This document shows, piece by piece, positions 9,083-17,625 of a stretch of 64,000 nucleotides of DNA. The notes under the pieces are model-generated. The model did not search any database. It saw nothing but the letters and a program-made list of their open reading frames with translations, and was not told where the DNA came from. The first letter of the stretch is position 1. Every line of letters starts with the position of its first letter. The DNA is from an uncultured Desulfobulbaceae bacterium (GTDB taxonomy: Bacteria; Desulfobacterota; Desulfobulbia; Desulfobulbales; Desulfocapsaceae): contig CALENA010000192.1 in the NCBI GenBank assembly GCA_937910875.1, positions 1-64,000 of the forward strand. The letters run 5' to 3'. The position numbers and the translations under genes were made by a program.

Positions 9083-10837
9083 TCATTTGGCAAGAGACTC
9101 GGATGACAGTCCAAAACCTGGCGCCCTCCCCTCCATGGCCAGCTTCTGACCGCCAGCCAGCAGGATCACCTGCTGCCAGCGATAAAGCCCCTGATCCCGT
9201 TCAGGGCCAAAGGCCAGAACACCATGGTCACCGGGACAGGCATGGCCCAGCGCCACGAGTACGTCTACGGGAAAACTGGCAAACATGGCCTTTTTGAGGA
9301 AATGATTCCGTTCAGCCCCTGAGTAAATCCCCAGCCATTCCACAGGCAAGGTACGATACAATTCATCCCTGAGCGTCTTCTGCCATTGAAGTTCGGCAAC
9401 AGGTGCCAGCGATGGCGGCAAAAAGCGATGTCCACAACGTAACCAGTCATGGCGCAACAGACCAAGGAGCAAAGGGGCATCGGGACGGACGGCAAGCAAC
9501 CCGGCCAGCACTTCGGTCAGCAACTCCTGGGTGGGGGCCCGGTCGAAGAAGTCATGTTTCTGCGCGCACTCCAGCAGGGCAAGAAAAAAGGTTGCCGGAT
9601 CTTCGGGCGAGCGTCTGAGCCAGTCCCAGAGCGAACAAAAATAACGATTATTTACAAATCGCTCAACGCACTCACAGAACCAGTACAACTCACGCAGGCT
9701 TACATGATCAAGCCAGCGGTTGGCCACAATTGTATACGGTGGCCCGGCACAGGCAAGAGCACCAGTCTCAGTGGCCGTGGCAACCATGGGAGTGCCCGGG
9801 AGCAACTTCAAGACCCCCATCTGGATATACTGACCGCCCATGGCAAAGACTTCACTGAATGAACAGAGAAAGGCCTCCCAATCCTCATAAGGCAGGCCAA
9901 GAATCAGATCAACATGGAGAAAGATATTCTGCAGAGACGCCAGGCGCCGGACAGTCTTCCCGGCTACTTTAGAATCCATGGTCCGGTTGATGGCCCGTAG
10001 CGTTGCTTCGTGAGTCGACTGAATACCGACCTCAAACTGGAAGCGACCGGGGGGGACAGTCGCCAGAAAATCAAACATCTCTTCATTGAAACGATCCGGG
10101 GCGATCTCAAAATGAAACAGGGTCGAACTATCCTGCCCAATCAGGAAGCGCCAGATGGCCAGTGCCCTTTCCGGTCGGTCATTGAATGTCCGATCGACAA
10201 ATCGAAGGACGGTAGGTCTGTGAGCCAAGATAGAACCCAGTTCAGCAAACACCTGTTCCAGTTCCTTATGAAAAAGCCCCCGTTCCGCTGCCGACAGACA
10301 GTAACTGCAGGCAAATGGGCAGCCACGGGAGCTCTCATAATAGATATTACGATGCAGAAGATGTTCACCAAAGTCATCGGCCCGATACGGAAAATCCAGG
10401 ACTCTCCTGCCTGCCCCCCAAAATGATCCCCGGTACTCCGAGCGCAGGGTCCGGGCCACAAGATCAGCAAAAAAATCAGGGCCCAGCCCCTCCACATCAC
10501 CAATAACCACGGTACACAACCCGGGTTCAAGCGTCCGACCTAACTCACTGGCCTGGGGGCCACCCACCAGCAGATGACAATTGGGCAGACAGACGGCCAG
10601 ATCCCTGATCAGGGCCGCGACCCGCTCGGAATTCCAGATCGCCGCCGAAAAACAGATACAGTCGGGTGACCCATCACTGAGCCGGAGCAGGGTCTCGTAA
10701 TAGGGATCATTGATGGTCAGCTGGCACAGCTCAATTTCGACCCCGGGACAGTGGCGTTCAACTTCGTTACGCACATAGAAAAGGGCGAGGCAGGAATGGC
10801 TGAAACGGGCGTTAATACCCACAAGTTTAATTCGCAT
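9083..10837 (-). CDS. B12-binding domain radical SAM protein with a DUF4080-like C-terminus
   Basis: I prefer the start MRIKLVGINARFSH (10837), giving 584 residues; the ORF can be extended 30 residues upstream, but those do not look like this family. The N-terminal 130 residues have a cobalamin-binding-like fold (VGINARFSHSCLALFYV, LLVGGPQASE). The radical SAM cluster is CPFACSYC near residue 177, followed by TIM-barrel elements (RFVDRTFNDRP, FEVGIQST, DLILGLPYEDW). The C-terminal 200 residues resemble DUF4080, usually found on this type of enzyme. The substrate is unknown. It is not in an operon with recognisable partners. Confidence 0.8.
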   Translation of the reverse strand: MRIKLVGINARFSHSCLALFYVRNEVERHCPGVEIELCQLTINDPYYETLLRLSDGSPDCICFSAAIWNSERVAALIRDLAVCLPNCHLLVGGPQASELGRTLEPGLCTVVIGDVEGLGPDFFADLVARTLRSEYRGSFWGAGRRVLDFPYRADDFGEHLLHRNIYYESSRGCPFACSYCLSAAERGLFHKELEQVFAELGSILAHRPTVLRFVDRTFNDRPERALAIWRFLIGQDSSTLFHFEIAPDRFNEEMFDFLATVPPGRFQFEVGIQSTHEATLRAINRTMDSKVAGKTVRRLASLQNIFLHVDLILGLPYEDWEAFLCSFSEVFAMGGQYIQMGVLKLLPGTPMVATATETGALACAGPPYTIVANRWLDHVSLRELYWFCECVERFVNNRYFCSLWDWLRRSPEDPATFFLALLECAQKHDFFDRAPTQELLTEVLAGLLAVRPDAPLLLGLLRHDWLRCGHRFLPPSLAPVAELQWQKTLRDELYRTLPVEWLGIYSGAERNHFLKKAMFASFPVDVLVALGHACPGDHGVLAFGPERDQGLYRWQQVILLAGGQKLAMEGRAPGFGLSSESLAK

Positions 10838-10943
10838 AGACACAACAACCAGAGTGAAGCGGAATCTGAAACCAGGCAATAGTACCAAACCAGGGGGATC
10901 ATGAGGATGCCTTTGACCTCTCACCATCCCTCATTCGGGAGAC

Positions 10944-11078
10944 TTACTTGGCCGTGACGCACTTGATCAAATTGGCCCGTAACTCTTCATTAAGATCTTC
11001 AAACAGAGGCTTATGGTGGTGAGCCTGGCCCGGCAGGAGCAAGAAGGTCCCTGTCCAGCTACGCTTCGCCCGAAACAT
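10944..11078 (-). CDS. Possible 44-residue ORF partly inside an inverted-repeat element
   Basis: The ORF begins with MFRAKRSWTGTFLLLPGQ and ends in a charged, helix-like tail (PLFEDLNEELRANLIKCVTA). The tail has normal-looking codon use. The first third lies inside the structured element at 11032-11139, and the open frame continues upstream of the ATG to a stop near 11175. The ribosome site is weak. It may be a real small protein whose 5' end was overrun by the repeat, or a chance frame. I do not recognise a family. Confidence 0.3.
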   Translation of the reverse strand: MFRAKRSWTGTFLLLPGQAHHHKPLFEDLNEELRANLIKCVTAK

Positions 11079-11139
11079 GAACGACTTATCCGTCGCCCAT
11101 GTTTCAGATACGCCGATCAGGGACCTTCCTGCTCCTGCC
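11032..11139 (-). repeat. Structured intergenic element, copy E0 (reverse orientation)
   Basis: A 22-bp outer stem with one mismatch (11032-11053 with 11118-11139) encloses an inner 8-bp stem (11072-11079 with 11098-11105) and an 18-base loop. Read on the minus strand, the segments between the two stems match copy E2 at 47991-48094: 20 of 23 bases on one side and 16 of 20 on the other. The outer stem is unlike that of E2. Confidence 0.75.
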
Positions 11140-11380
11140 TCTTCCCATTCCTGATCAGAGCAATAGAGTTATGAAACCGCCAGTGAACAGTTATTTCAGG
11201 TGAATCGTTACAGGTAGCCTACCATAATCAAGGCGATGACAAAAGTCCCGGTCCATGTTCAACCCCCGGCCCCAGACCTATTGAATCCTACCAAGCCCCA
11301 TGAGGGTGATTCTTTGGCCGATTGTCCAGTCCTGACACCACGGTTTGGCAAAAAAAGAGGTCCAGAAACGATGAGGGCAC

Positions 11381-11427
11381 ATGACAATATTGTCATATTT
11401 AACGTAAAAACATAACAACATTGTCAT
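11381..11427 (+). promoter_or_regulatory. Candidate activator-binding region upstream of amt
   Basis: A perfect 16-bp palindrome ATGACAATATTGTCAT (11381-11396) is followed by a second ATTGTCAT half-site at 11420-11427. The two half-sites are 31 bp apart, close to three helical turns. They lie about 80-120 bases upstream of the sigma-54 promoter, the usual place for enhancer-binding proteins. The sequence differs from the enteric NtrC consensus, so the regulator is not identified. Confidence 0.5.
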
Positions 11428-11504
11428 TTATTTCGGTGAAATATTTTGATCTTTTTTCTGCTTTCTTTCTGTTTTTAATGCATATTATTGTTTTTATCAC
11501 GGTC

Positions 11505-11520
11505 TGGCCCAAAGGTTGCT
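11505..11520 (+). promoter_or_regulatory. Sigma-54 promoter for amt
   Basis: TGGCCC, five bases, then TTGCT matches the -24/-12 consensus with exact spacing (GG and GC 10 bases apart). It is about 100 bases upstream of the amt start. Nitrogen-controlled amt-glnB operons are classic sigma-54 targets. Confidence 0.75.
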
Positions 11521-11620
11521 TTACCAGTGCTGATTCACAGGACAGAGCTGTTGAGTCTGCGCTGAGAAATTGCAGGCTCAACAGATCAAGAAGAAAAACT
11601 CAACACGGGAAAATTTAAAA

Positions 11621-12835
11621 ATGGATACTGGTGATACAGCGTTTATGCTCGTGGCAACCGCCATGGTAATGTTGATGACCCCTGGTCTGGCACTTTTTTA
11701 TGGGGGGTTGGTGCGCTCAAAAAACGTGCTCTCGACCACCATGCAGAGTTTCCTCTGTCTGGGGTTGATCTCTATCATCTGGGTGTTATACGGCTACTCT
11801 CTTGCTTTTGGCCCTGACATCGGCGGATTTATCGGCGGGTTGAAATATGTCGGACTCAACGGCGTCACCACAGGTATCGGACCCTACTCAGACACGGTTC
11901 CTGACTTGCTCTTCTGCGCCTTCCAACTGATGTTTGCCATTATCACCCCCGCCCTGATCACCGGGGCCTATGCCGAGCGCATGAAATTCACCGCCTTTGT
12001 CCTGTTCACCTTGCTTTGGTCCACGTTTGTCTACTTCCCTGTGTGTCACTGGGTCTGGGGTGGCGGGTGGCTCGGGGCAATGGGAGCACTTGATTTTGCC
12101 GGTGGCACGGTCATCCATATCAACTCCGGTGCCGCCGCCCTTGTCGCCTGTATCGTGCTCGGAAAACGGAAAGGCTGGGGACGCGAATCAATGCATCCCC
12201 ACAATCTGCCCATGACCATTCTTGGCGCTGGGGTCTTATGGTTTGGCTGGTTTGGATTTAATGCCGGCTCTGCCCTGTCTGCCGGCCCCATTGCCGTACT
12301 GGCCCTTTTCACCACCCAGGTCGCCACCGGAGCCGGCGCCCTTTCCTGGGTCCTGGCCGAGTGGAAGATCCAGGGCAAGCCCACAACCCTGGGCGCTGCC
12401 TCTGGAGCAGTTGCAGGGCTGGTTGCAATCACCCCCGGCGCAGGTTTTGTCAGCCCGATCTCTGCCATTATCATCGGTCTGGTGGGAGGAGCCCTCTGCT
12501 ATATGGCCGTCCTGATGAAGTCCAAACTTGGGTACGATGACGCCCTGGATGTTGTCGGTGTCCATGGTGTCGGTGGGCTCTGGGGAGCCCTTGCCACAGG
12601 ACTTTTCGCTTCTGTTGCCTGGAATCCTGGTGGTGCTGACGGCCTGTTCTTTGGCAATCCCCACCAGCTTCTGGTGCAGGCAATCGGTGCCGGGGCAACC
12701 ATCGCCTATTCGATGATAGTGACCTTTATTATCCTGAAAGCAATCGATGCTATGATTGGTCTCCGTGCCACTCTTGAAGATGAAGTCCAGGGTCTGGATA
12801 TCACGGATCACAAGGAAGTTGGTTACAGTCTGTAA
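11621..12835 (+). CDS. amt: Ammonium transporter Amt
   Basis: This is an inner-membrane ammonium channel or transporter of the Amt/Mep/Rh family. It has 404 residues from ATG 11621 (MDTGDTAFMLVATAMVM). It shows the family signatures: TPGLALFYGGLVRSKNVLST at the first helices, the WVWGGGWLG region, the first pore His in GTVIHINSGAAALV and the second in DVVGVHGVGG, with about 11 TM helices. The longer in-frame start upstream is unlikely because it adds a polar, non-conserved stretch. It is followed by glnB, whose product normally plugs the channel when nitrogen is ample. A sigma-54 promoter and a palindromic site lie upstream. Confidence 0.95.
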   Translation: MDTGDTAFMLVATAMVMLMTPGLALFYGGLVRSKNVLSTTMQSFLCLGLISIIWVLYGYSLAFGPDIGGFIGGLKYVGLNGVTTGIGPYSDTVPDLLFCAFQLMFAIITPALITGAYAERMKFTAFVLFTLLWSTFVYFPVCHWVWGGGWLGAMGALDFAGGTVIHINSGAAALVACIVLGKRKGWGRESMHPHNLPMTILGAGVLWFGWFGFNAGSALSAGPIAVLALFTTQVATGAGALSWVLAEWKIQGKPTTLGAASGAVAGLVAITPGAGFVSPISAIIIGLVGGALCYMAVLMKSKLGYDDALDVVGVHGVGGLWGALATGLFASVAWNPGGADGLFFGNPHQLLVQAIGAGATIAYSMIVTFIILKAIDAMIGLRATLEDEVQGLDITDHKEVGYSL

Positions 12836-12842
12836 ACAAAGT

Positions 12843-12881
12843 CAGCTGGATACGGGCAGTGTCACAACCTGCATCCAGCTG
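12843..12881 (+). terminator. Hairpin between amt and glnB
   Basis: A 9-bp perfect stem (12843-12851 with 12873-12881) sits a few bases after the amt stop codon. There is no T-run. It probably slows or trims the transcript between amt and glnB rather than ending it. Confidence 0.4.
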
Positions 12882-12998
12882 ATACCAGAGAAGGCTTTGC
12901 ACAAAAATCTATCTTACAATTTTGTAGGTCCAGTTACAGAGATCGGTCATCCAGAAGAGAGCCAGCGCCATTCAGGCGTCGACAACTTAGCCTCGTGA

Positions 12999-13382
<384 letters not shown>

Positions 13383-13498
13383 CGCCAAGGGATTTGCACC
13401 CTCAGGGGACCGCTCCCAGCCCCCAACCAAGCGCCTCCCAGACCCGCATACTTGGGATCACCGCCCATCAGCCGTAGGGTCAATGGTTCAACCGACAT

Positions 13499-13579
13499 CA
13501 CGGGCTGGAGAGATTCGGAAGCCCCTGTCCCGCAAACACCGGACAGTGGGACGTCCAGCGAGATCTCTCTAGGCCCGTG
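13499..13579. ncRNA. Candidate structured RNA or complex terminator in the glnB-downstream gap
   Basis: The 322-base gap after glnB holds a compact fold. A 7-bp stem (13499-13505 with 13573-13579) continues after a small internal loop into another 7-bp stem (13508-13514 with 13563-13569). Inside is a 6-bp hairpin (13525-13530 with 13541-13546) with a 10-base loop. I do not recognise a known RNA family, and both strands have short open frames that look like by-products. It could be glnB 3' structure, an sRNA or a leader of the next gene. Confidence 0.3.
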
Positions 13580-13704
13580 CATGTTCTGCACGCCATACTT
13601 CCCCTTCAATTCGCAGCACCCTTTCGCCCAATCAGCAGAAAAAAGGAGCAATAATCTTCCGGGAAGCCGAAGAGACAAGGACATGGTAGAATGGTTCAGA
13701 GAAA

Positions 13705-16700
13705 ATGAACCAATATCCTGCTCAAATCACTGTTATGGAGAAAGTCGTGCATACACCATTTACTTCTCTGCCATCTGCTGCCCTGTGCCTGGCCCTGTTC
13801 TGTCTGCTCGACCTGATCACCACTCCAGACTTAAGCCTTGCGGCTCAATTACCCAGCTGCCATCTGAATATCTCCTTTGTCCCAGATGAGCACCTGCTGC
13901 TTGGCACGGCCACCATTGAGCTTCCAGCCGGCCAGGAGACCACTTTCAGTCTTGCCGGCCTCACCATCGATCGCGCCACTCGGGACCTGCAGGGAGCAGA
14001 AACAACCCTTCCTTTGCCCCAAAACGCTGACCACTTGCACCTGCCCCCAACCTCTGAAGCCACCACCCTGACACTCCACTACCGCAAGACCACTCCCCCG
14101 GGCTCACCCGACAACCTGCTGGACAAACAGGGAATCACTCTAGTAGACCAGTGGCACCCTCTGTCTCTGGGAAAGATGCTCTTCAGTCTTGACGTCAAGC
14201 TTCCCCAAGGGTTTTCGGCAATCAGCGAGAGTGACATTCTTCCTCTGGAACAATCCGACAGCGTCAGCTTCTCGTTCAGCCAGCCGGTCAAGGCCATCCA
14301 TCTGGCGGCTGGCCCCTACGTTGTGAGTGAGATCAAAATCCATGACAATCTGAGCCTCACCACCTGGTTTTTCAAGGAAGACCTGCCGCTCAGCAAGGAT
14401 TACCTGGCAAGTGCTACCCGCCATATTCAGGAGCAGGAACAACTGGGCCCTTTCCCCTACCGACATTACGCCATCGTAGCCAACCGGCTCCCCAGCGGTC
14501 TGGGCATGCCGACCTTTACCCTCCTTGGTCAGCAGGTCCTGCGCCTGCCCTTTATCAAAGACACAGCCCTGCGTCATGAAATCGTCCATTCCTGGTTTGG
14601 TAACGGCATTGGTGTCGCTCCGGACTCGGGCAACTGGGCCGAGGGCTTGACCTCTTTTCTGGCTGAACTGAATGCCTCAGGCGATACAGATGCGGCCAGG
14701 GAACAGCGCAAGCAGGCCATTATCAAATACCTGAGCCATGTTCAGCCCGACGCGATTATTTCCCTGGCAGACTTCCACTCACCCAGCCACCGCCAGCCCC
14801 TGGCCGAGGCTGTCCGGGCGGTGGGATACCATCGTGGAGCCATGCTTTTTCATGAACTCAGGTTGCGCCTGGGTGAGACCCTGTTCAACCAGGGGCTCCG
14901 CCATTTTATAGATCGCCACCTTTACGGTTCAGCATCCTGGCAGGACATTGAAGATGCCTTCAACACAGTCAGCGACGAGAATCTGTCCCAGTTTTTTCAA
15001 CAGTCCCTCAAGCGCCACGATCTCCCCCACCTTTCTATCTCACAGATCAAGAGCAGCCCCCAGGACAGCAAGAGCCGCCTCAGTTTTATCCTGGAGCAGC
15101 ACACAGAAACACCCTACAATCTGGTCATCCCGCTCATGGTCCGCACCGGCAGTCAGGAGCTGTACTTTCAACGCCGGATCGACCAGCCCCGAACCACCAT
15201 CACCCTGGATCTTCCTGATCCCGCCACCGAACTGATCATCGACCCGGACCATGACCTTTTCCGGCGCCTGAACCAGCAAGAACTGCCACCGGTATGGTCC
15301 CGTTTCCTCGGCTCCCCGCAAAAAACAGTCATTGTTGCCGATGACCAGTTGGAACGTTTCGTCCCCCTGCTTGACCATTTCAAGGATGAACACTGGCGCA
15401 TCATCCTGGCCGCCAAGGCCAGCAGCCAGGACCTCACCAACCCGGCCCTGCTCTTTCTGGGGACCGACAGCCCAGCCTGTCGCTCAATTTTCGGCCCAGG
15501 TGTTGCCACAACCTCAGGATTTTCTCTCGAGGTCCGGCAGCACCCACTCCAGCCCGAGGGAGTGGCAGTCCTTATGGAGAGCCTCTCAGCCACCGAGACC
15601 CAGGCCGCCACACCCAAGCTCTCCCATTACGGACGATACTCCCGTCTTTCTTTCAGCCAGGGCCGCAATACCAGCAAGAGTATCCAGCCCAGCGAAAATG
15701 GCATCCGCATTCAACTTGAATCCGAACCCATTGGTGGAGCAGTGATCCATGACTCATTACAAACCCTGCTGACAGGGCTTCGTCACCATCGGGTCATCTA
15801 TGTGGGTGAAAAGCATGATTCCATGGCCGATCACCGGCTCCAACTCAGGACCATCCAGGGCCTGCACCGTCTCCACCCCGATCTCACCATCGGCATGGAG
15901 ATGTTCCCCCAGTCAAGCCAAGCGGCCCTGGACGCCTATATTCAGGGGACCATCGATGAGCAGGAATTCCTCAAGGCATCCCGCTATTTCGAGGTCTGGC
16001 GCTATGACTGGCGTTTTTTCCGCGAAATCTTCAACTACGCCCGCCGCCACCAGATTCCGGTGATCGGTCTCAATCTTGAACGATCCATTGTCAGCCAACT
16101 CTTCAAAGACGGCCATACCGACCATCTGTCCCCTGAAATCCAGGCGACACTTCCGCCAGATCGCGACCTCAGCCTGCCTGCCTACAGGGACCGACTGCAG
16201 CAGATTCATGACATGCACAACCAGGGGATGGGAAATTTTTCAGGTTTTATTCAAGCCCAGGGGGTATGGGATGAGACCATGGCCCAGGTGATCAGTGACA
16301 CTCTGACCGCCAGACCCACCACTCAGATGGTGGTTCTGGCCGGTTCCCAGCACACCCGGCCAGACTCGGGAATCCCACCACGAGTCGCACGCAGGATTGA
16401 CATCCCCCAGGCCACCCTTATTAATCTCCTGAATGAAAACCAGTCAGCAGATCTCACTGGCGTCACCGACTATTTTCTCTTGACCGAGCCCATTCAACTC
16501 CCACCTACAGGGAAAATCGGTGTGATTCTGGAAAAAAACAACGACGGACCAGGACTGACCATCAGTAAGCTGAGCCCTCTTGGAAAGGCTGGTACGGCAG
16601 GAATCAAGGCAGGGGACATTCTCCTGGCTATTGGTAGCTATCAGGTGAATGATATGAACGATATTCGGATCGGTTTGCTCGATGGTCGACCCGGTGACCT

Positions 16701-16791
16701 GATCCAGGTCACCATTCAACGGGAAGATGGGCTACAGGAAGAAAAGAGTGTGGAACTCAGCAGTCTGGAAGACAAAGGCGCCCATCCATGA
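13705..16791 (+). CDS. Exported fusion: M1-type metallopeptidase, ChaN-like domain, PDZ domain
   Basis: This 1028-residue protein starts with a signal peptide (hydrophobic stretch about residues 22-45, cleavage near LSLAAQ). Residues about 50-450 are M1 aminopeptidase-like, with the zinc motif HEIVH at 291-295 and the third ligand Glu313 in NWAEGL. The GAMEN exopeptidase motif is replaced by GLGMPTF. A middle region (about 480-690) is unrecognised. Residues about 690-905 match the ChaN/DUF399 haem-binding-like fold (VIYVGEKHDSMADH, IGMEMFPQSSQ, VVLAGSQHTR). A PDZ domain (about 925-1015, with GPGLTISKLSPLGKAG) ends it. It should act in the periplasm or outer envelope. ATG 13735 is an alternative start and neither has a strong ribosome site. 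Confidence 0.8.
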   Translation: MNQYPAQITVMEKVVHTPFTSLPSAALCLALFCLLDLITTPDLSLAAQLPSCHLNISFVPDEHLLLGTATIELPAGQETTFSLAGLTIDRATRDLQGAETTLPLPQNADHLHLPPTSEATTLTLHYRKTTPPGSPDNLLDKQGITLVDQWHPLSLGKMLFSLDVKLPQGFSAISESDILPLEQSDSVSFSFSQPVKAIHLAAGPYVVSEIKIHDNLSLTTWFFKEDLPLSKDYLASATRHIQEQEQLGPFPYRHYAIVANRLPSGLGMPTFTLLGQQVLRLPFIKDTALRHEIVHSWFGNGIGVAPDSGNWAEGLTSFLAELNASGDTDAAREQRKQAIIKYLSHVQPDAIISLADFHSPSHRQPLAEAVRAVGYHRGAMLFHELRLRLGETLFNQGLRHFIDRHLYGSASWQDIEDAFNTVSDENLSQFFQQSLKRHDLPHLSISQIKSSPQDSKSRLSFILEQHTETPYNLVIPLMVRTGSQELYFQRRIDQPRTTITLDLPDPATELIIDPDHDLFRRLNQQELPPVWSRFLGSPQKTVIVADDQLERFVPLLDHFKDEHWRIILAAKASSQDLTNPALLFLGTDSPACRSIFGPGVATTSGFSLEVRQHPLQPEGVAVLMESLSATETQAATPKLSHYGRYSRLSFSQGRNTSKSIQPSENGIRIQLESEPIGGAVIHDSLQTLLTGLRHHRVIYVGEKHDSMADHRLQLRTIQGLHRLHPDLTIGMEMFPQSSQAALDAYIQGTIDEQEFLKASRYFEVWRYDWRFFREIFNYARRHQIPVIGLNLERSIVSQLFKDGHTDHLSPEIQATLPPDRDLSLPAYRDRLQQIHDMHNQGMGNFSGFIQAQGVWDETMAQVISDTLTARPTTQMVVLAGSQHTRPDSGIPPRVARRIDIPQATLINLLNENQSADLTGVTDYFLLTEPIQLPPTGKIGVILEKNNDGPGLTISKLSPLGKAGTAGIKAGDILLAIGSYQVNDMNDIRIGLLDGRPGDLIQVTIQREDGLQEEKSVELSSLEDKGAHP

Positions 16792-16822
16792 AAGATAGGC
16801 GAAAAGAGCGGCAACCGGTTTT

Positions 16823-17620
16823 TTATGCGGCCAGTACGGCCTCGGCCAGGCGCACGGCCTGACGGGTGGCTGCCACATCATGGACCCGGATGATGGACAC
16901 CCCCTGAGCCACGGCCAAAGCCGACAGAACAGCCGTGGCCTGGTCCCGTTCACCGGGGGGCAACCCCGTGAGTTCACCGATAAAACGCTTGCGTGAATGA
17001 CCGAGCAGCACCGGACGGCCCAAGGCTGTCAATGAGGAGAGATGCTTGAGCAGAGTCAGGTTATGGGCCTGGCTCTTTCCAAAACCGATTCCTGGATCAA
17101 TGGTCACACGCTCAAGATCAACACCCTGCCCCTCAAGCCAGGCCAGACGTTCACGGAAAAAATCACAAATTTCAGCGACCACATCCGTATACGAGGGGGC
17201 CTGCTGCATGTCGGCCGGCGTTCCCTGCATGTGCATGATGATTAAAGGAACATCAGTCTGACGAACCAGATCAATCATCTGGGGATCACTGCGCAGGGCA
17301 GAGATATCATTGATGATACCAGCACCGGCTGCCAGGGCCTGCCGAGCGACCTCGGCCTTGGTGGTATCGATGGAAATGGGAAGCGTATGGTGGGCGCGAA
17401 TGGCCTGAATTACCGGAATGACCCGGGCCAACTCCTGTTCCAGACTGACGGGATCGGCATAGGGCCTGGTTGACTCACCACCCACGTCAAGGAGGTCAGC
17501 ACCGGCCGCAACCAGTTCATCGGCCTGCTCTTTGGCCGCGGCAGGATCAAAAAAGATCCCTCCGTCGGAAAAGGAGTCCGGCGTCACATTGATGATCCCC
17601 ATCACCCGGACCAAGGACAT
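16823..17620 (-). CDS. folP: Dihydropteroate synthase
   Basis: It condenses p-aminobenzoate with dihydropterin pyrophosphate in folate synthesis. The 265-residue TIM barrel has the two family signatures: MGIINVTPDSFSDGG at the N-terminus and GADLLDVGGESTRP. It also has the later motifs SIDTTKAEVA, INDISALR, DPGIGFGKS and GHSRKRFIG. The start is supported by GGAG 9 bases upstream. It lies 5 bases after the ftsH stop, so ftsH and folP form an operon, a pairing common in bacteria. It converges with the M1-ChaN-PDZ gene. Confidence 0.95.
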   Translation of the reverse strand: MSLVRVMGIINVTPDSFSDGGIFFDPAAAKEQADELVAAGADLLDVGGESTRPYADPVSLEQELARVIPVIQAIRAHHTLPISIDTTKAEVARQALAAGAGIINDISALRSDPQMIDLVRQTDVPLIIMHMQGTPADMQQAPSYTDVVAEICDFFRERLAWLEGQGVDLERVTIDPGIGFGKSQAHNLTLLKHLSSLTALGRPVLLGHSRKRFIGELTGLPPGERDQATAVLSALAVAQGVSIIRVHDVAATRQAVRLAEAVLAA

Positions 17621-17625
17621 GGGAC

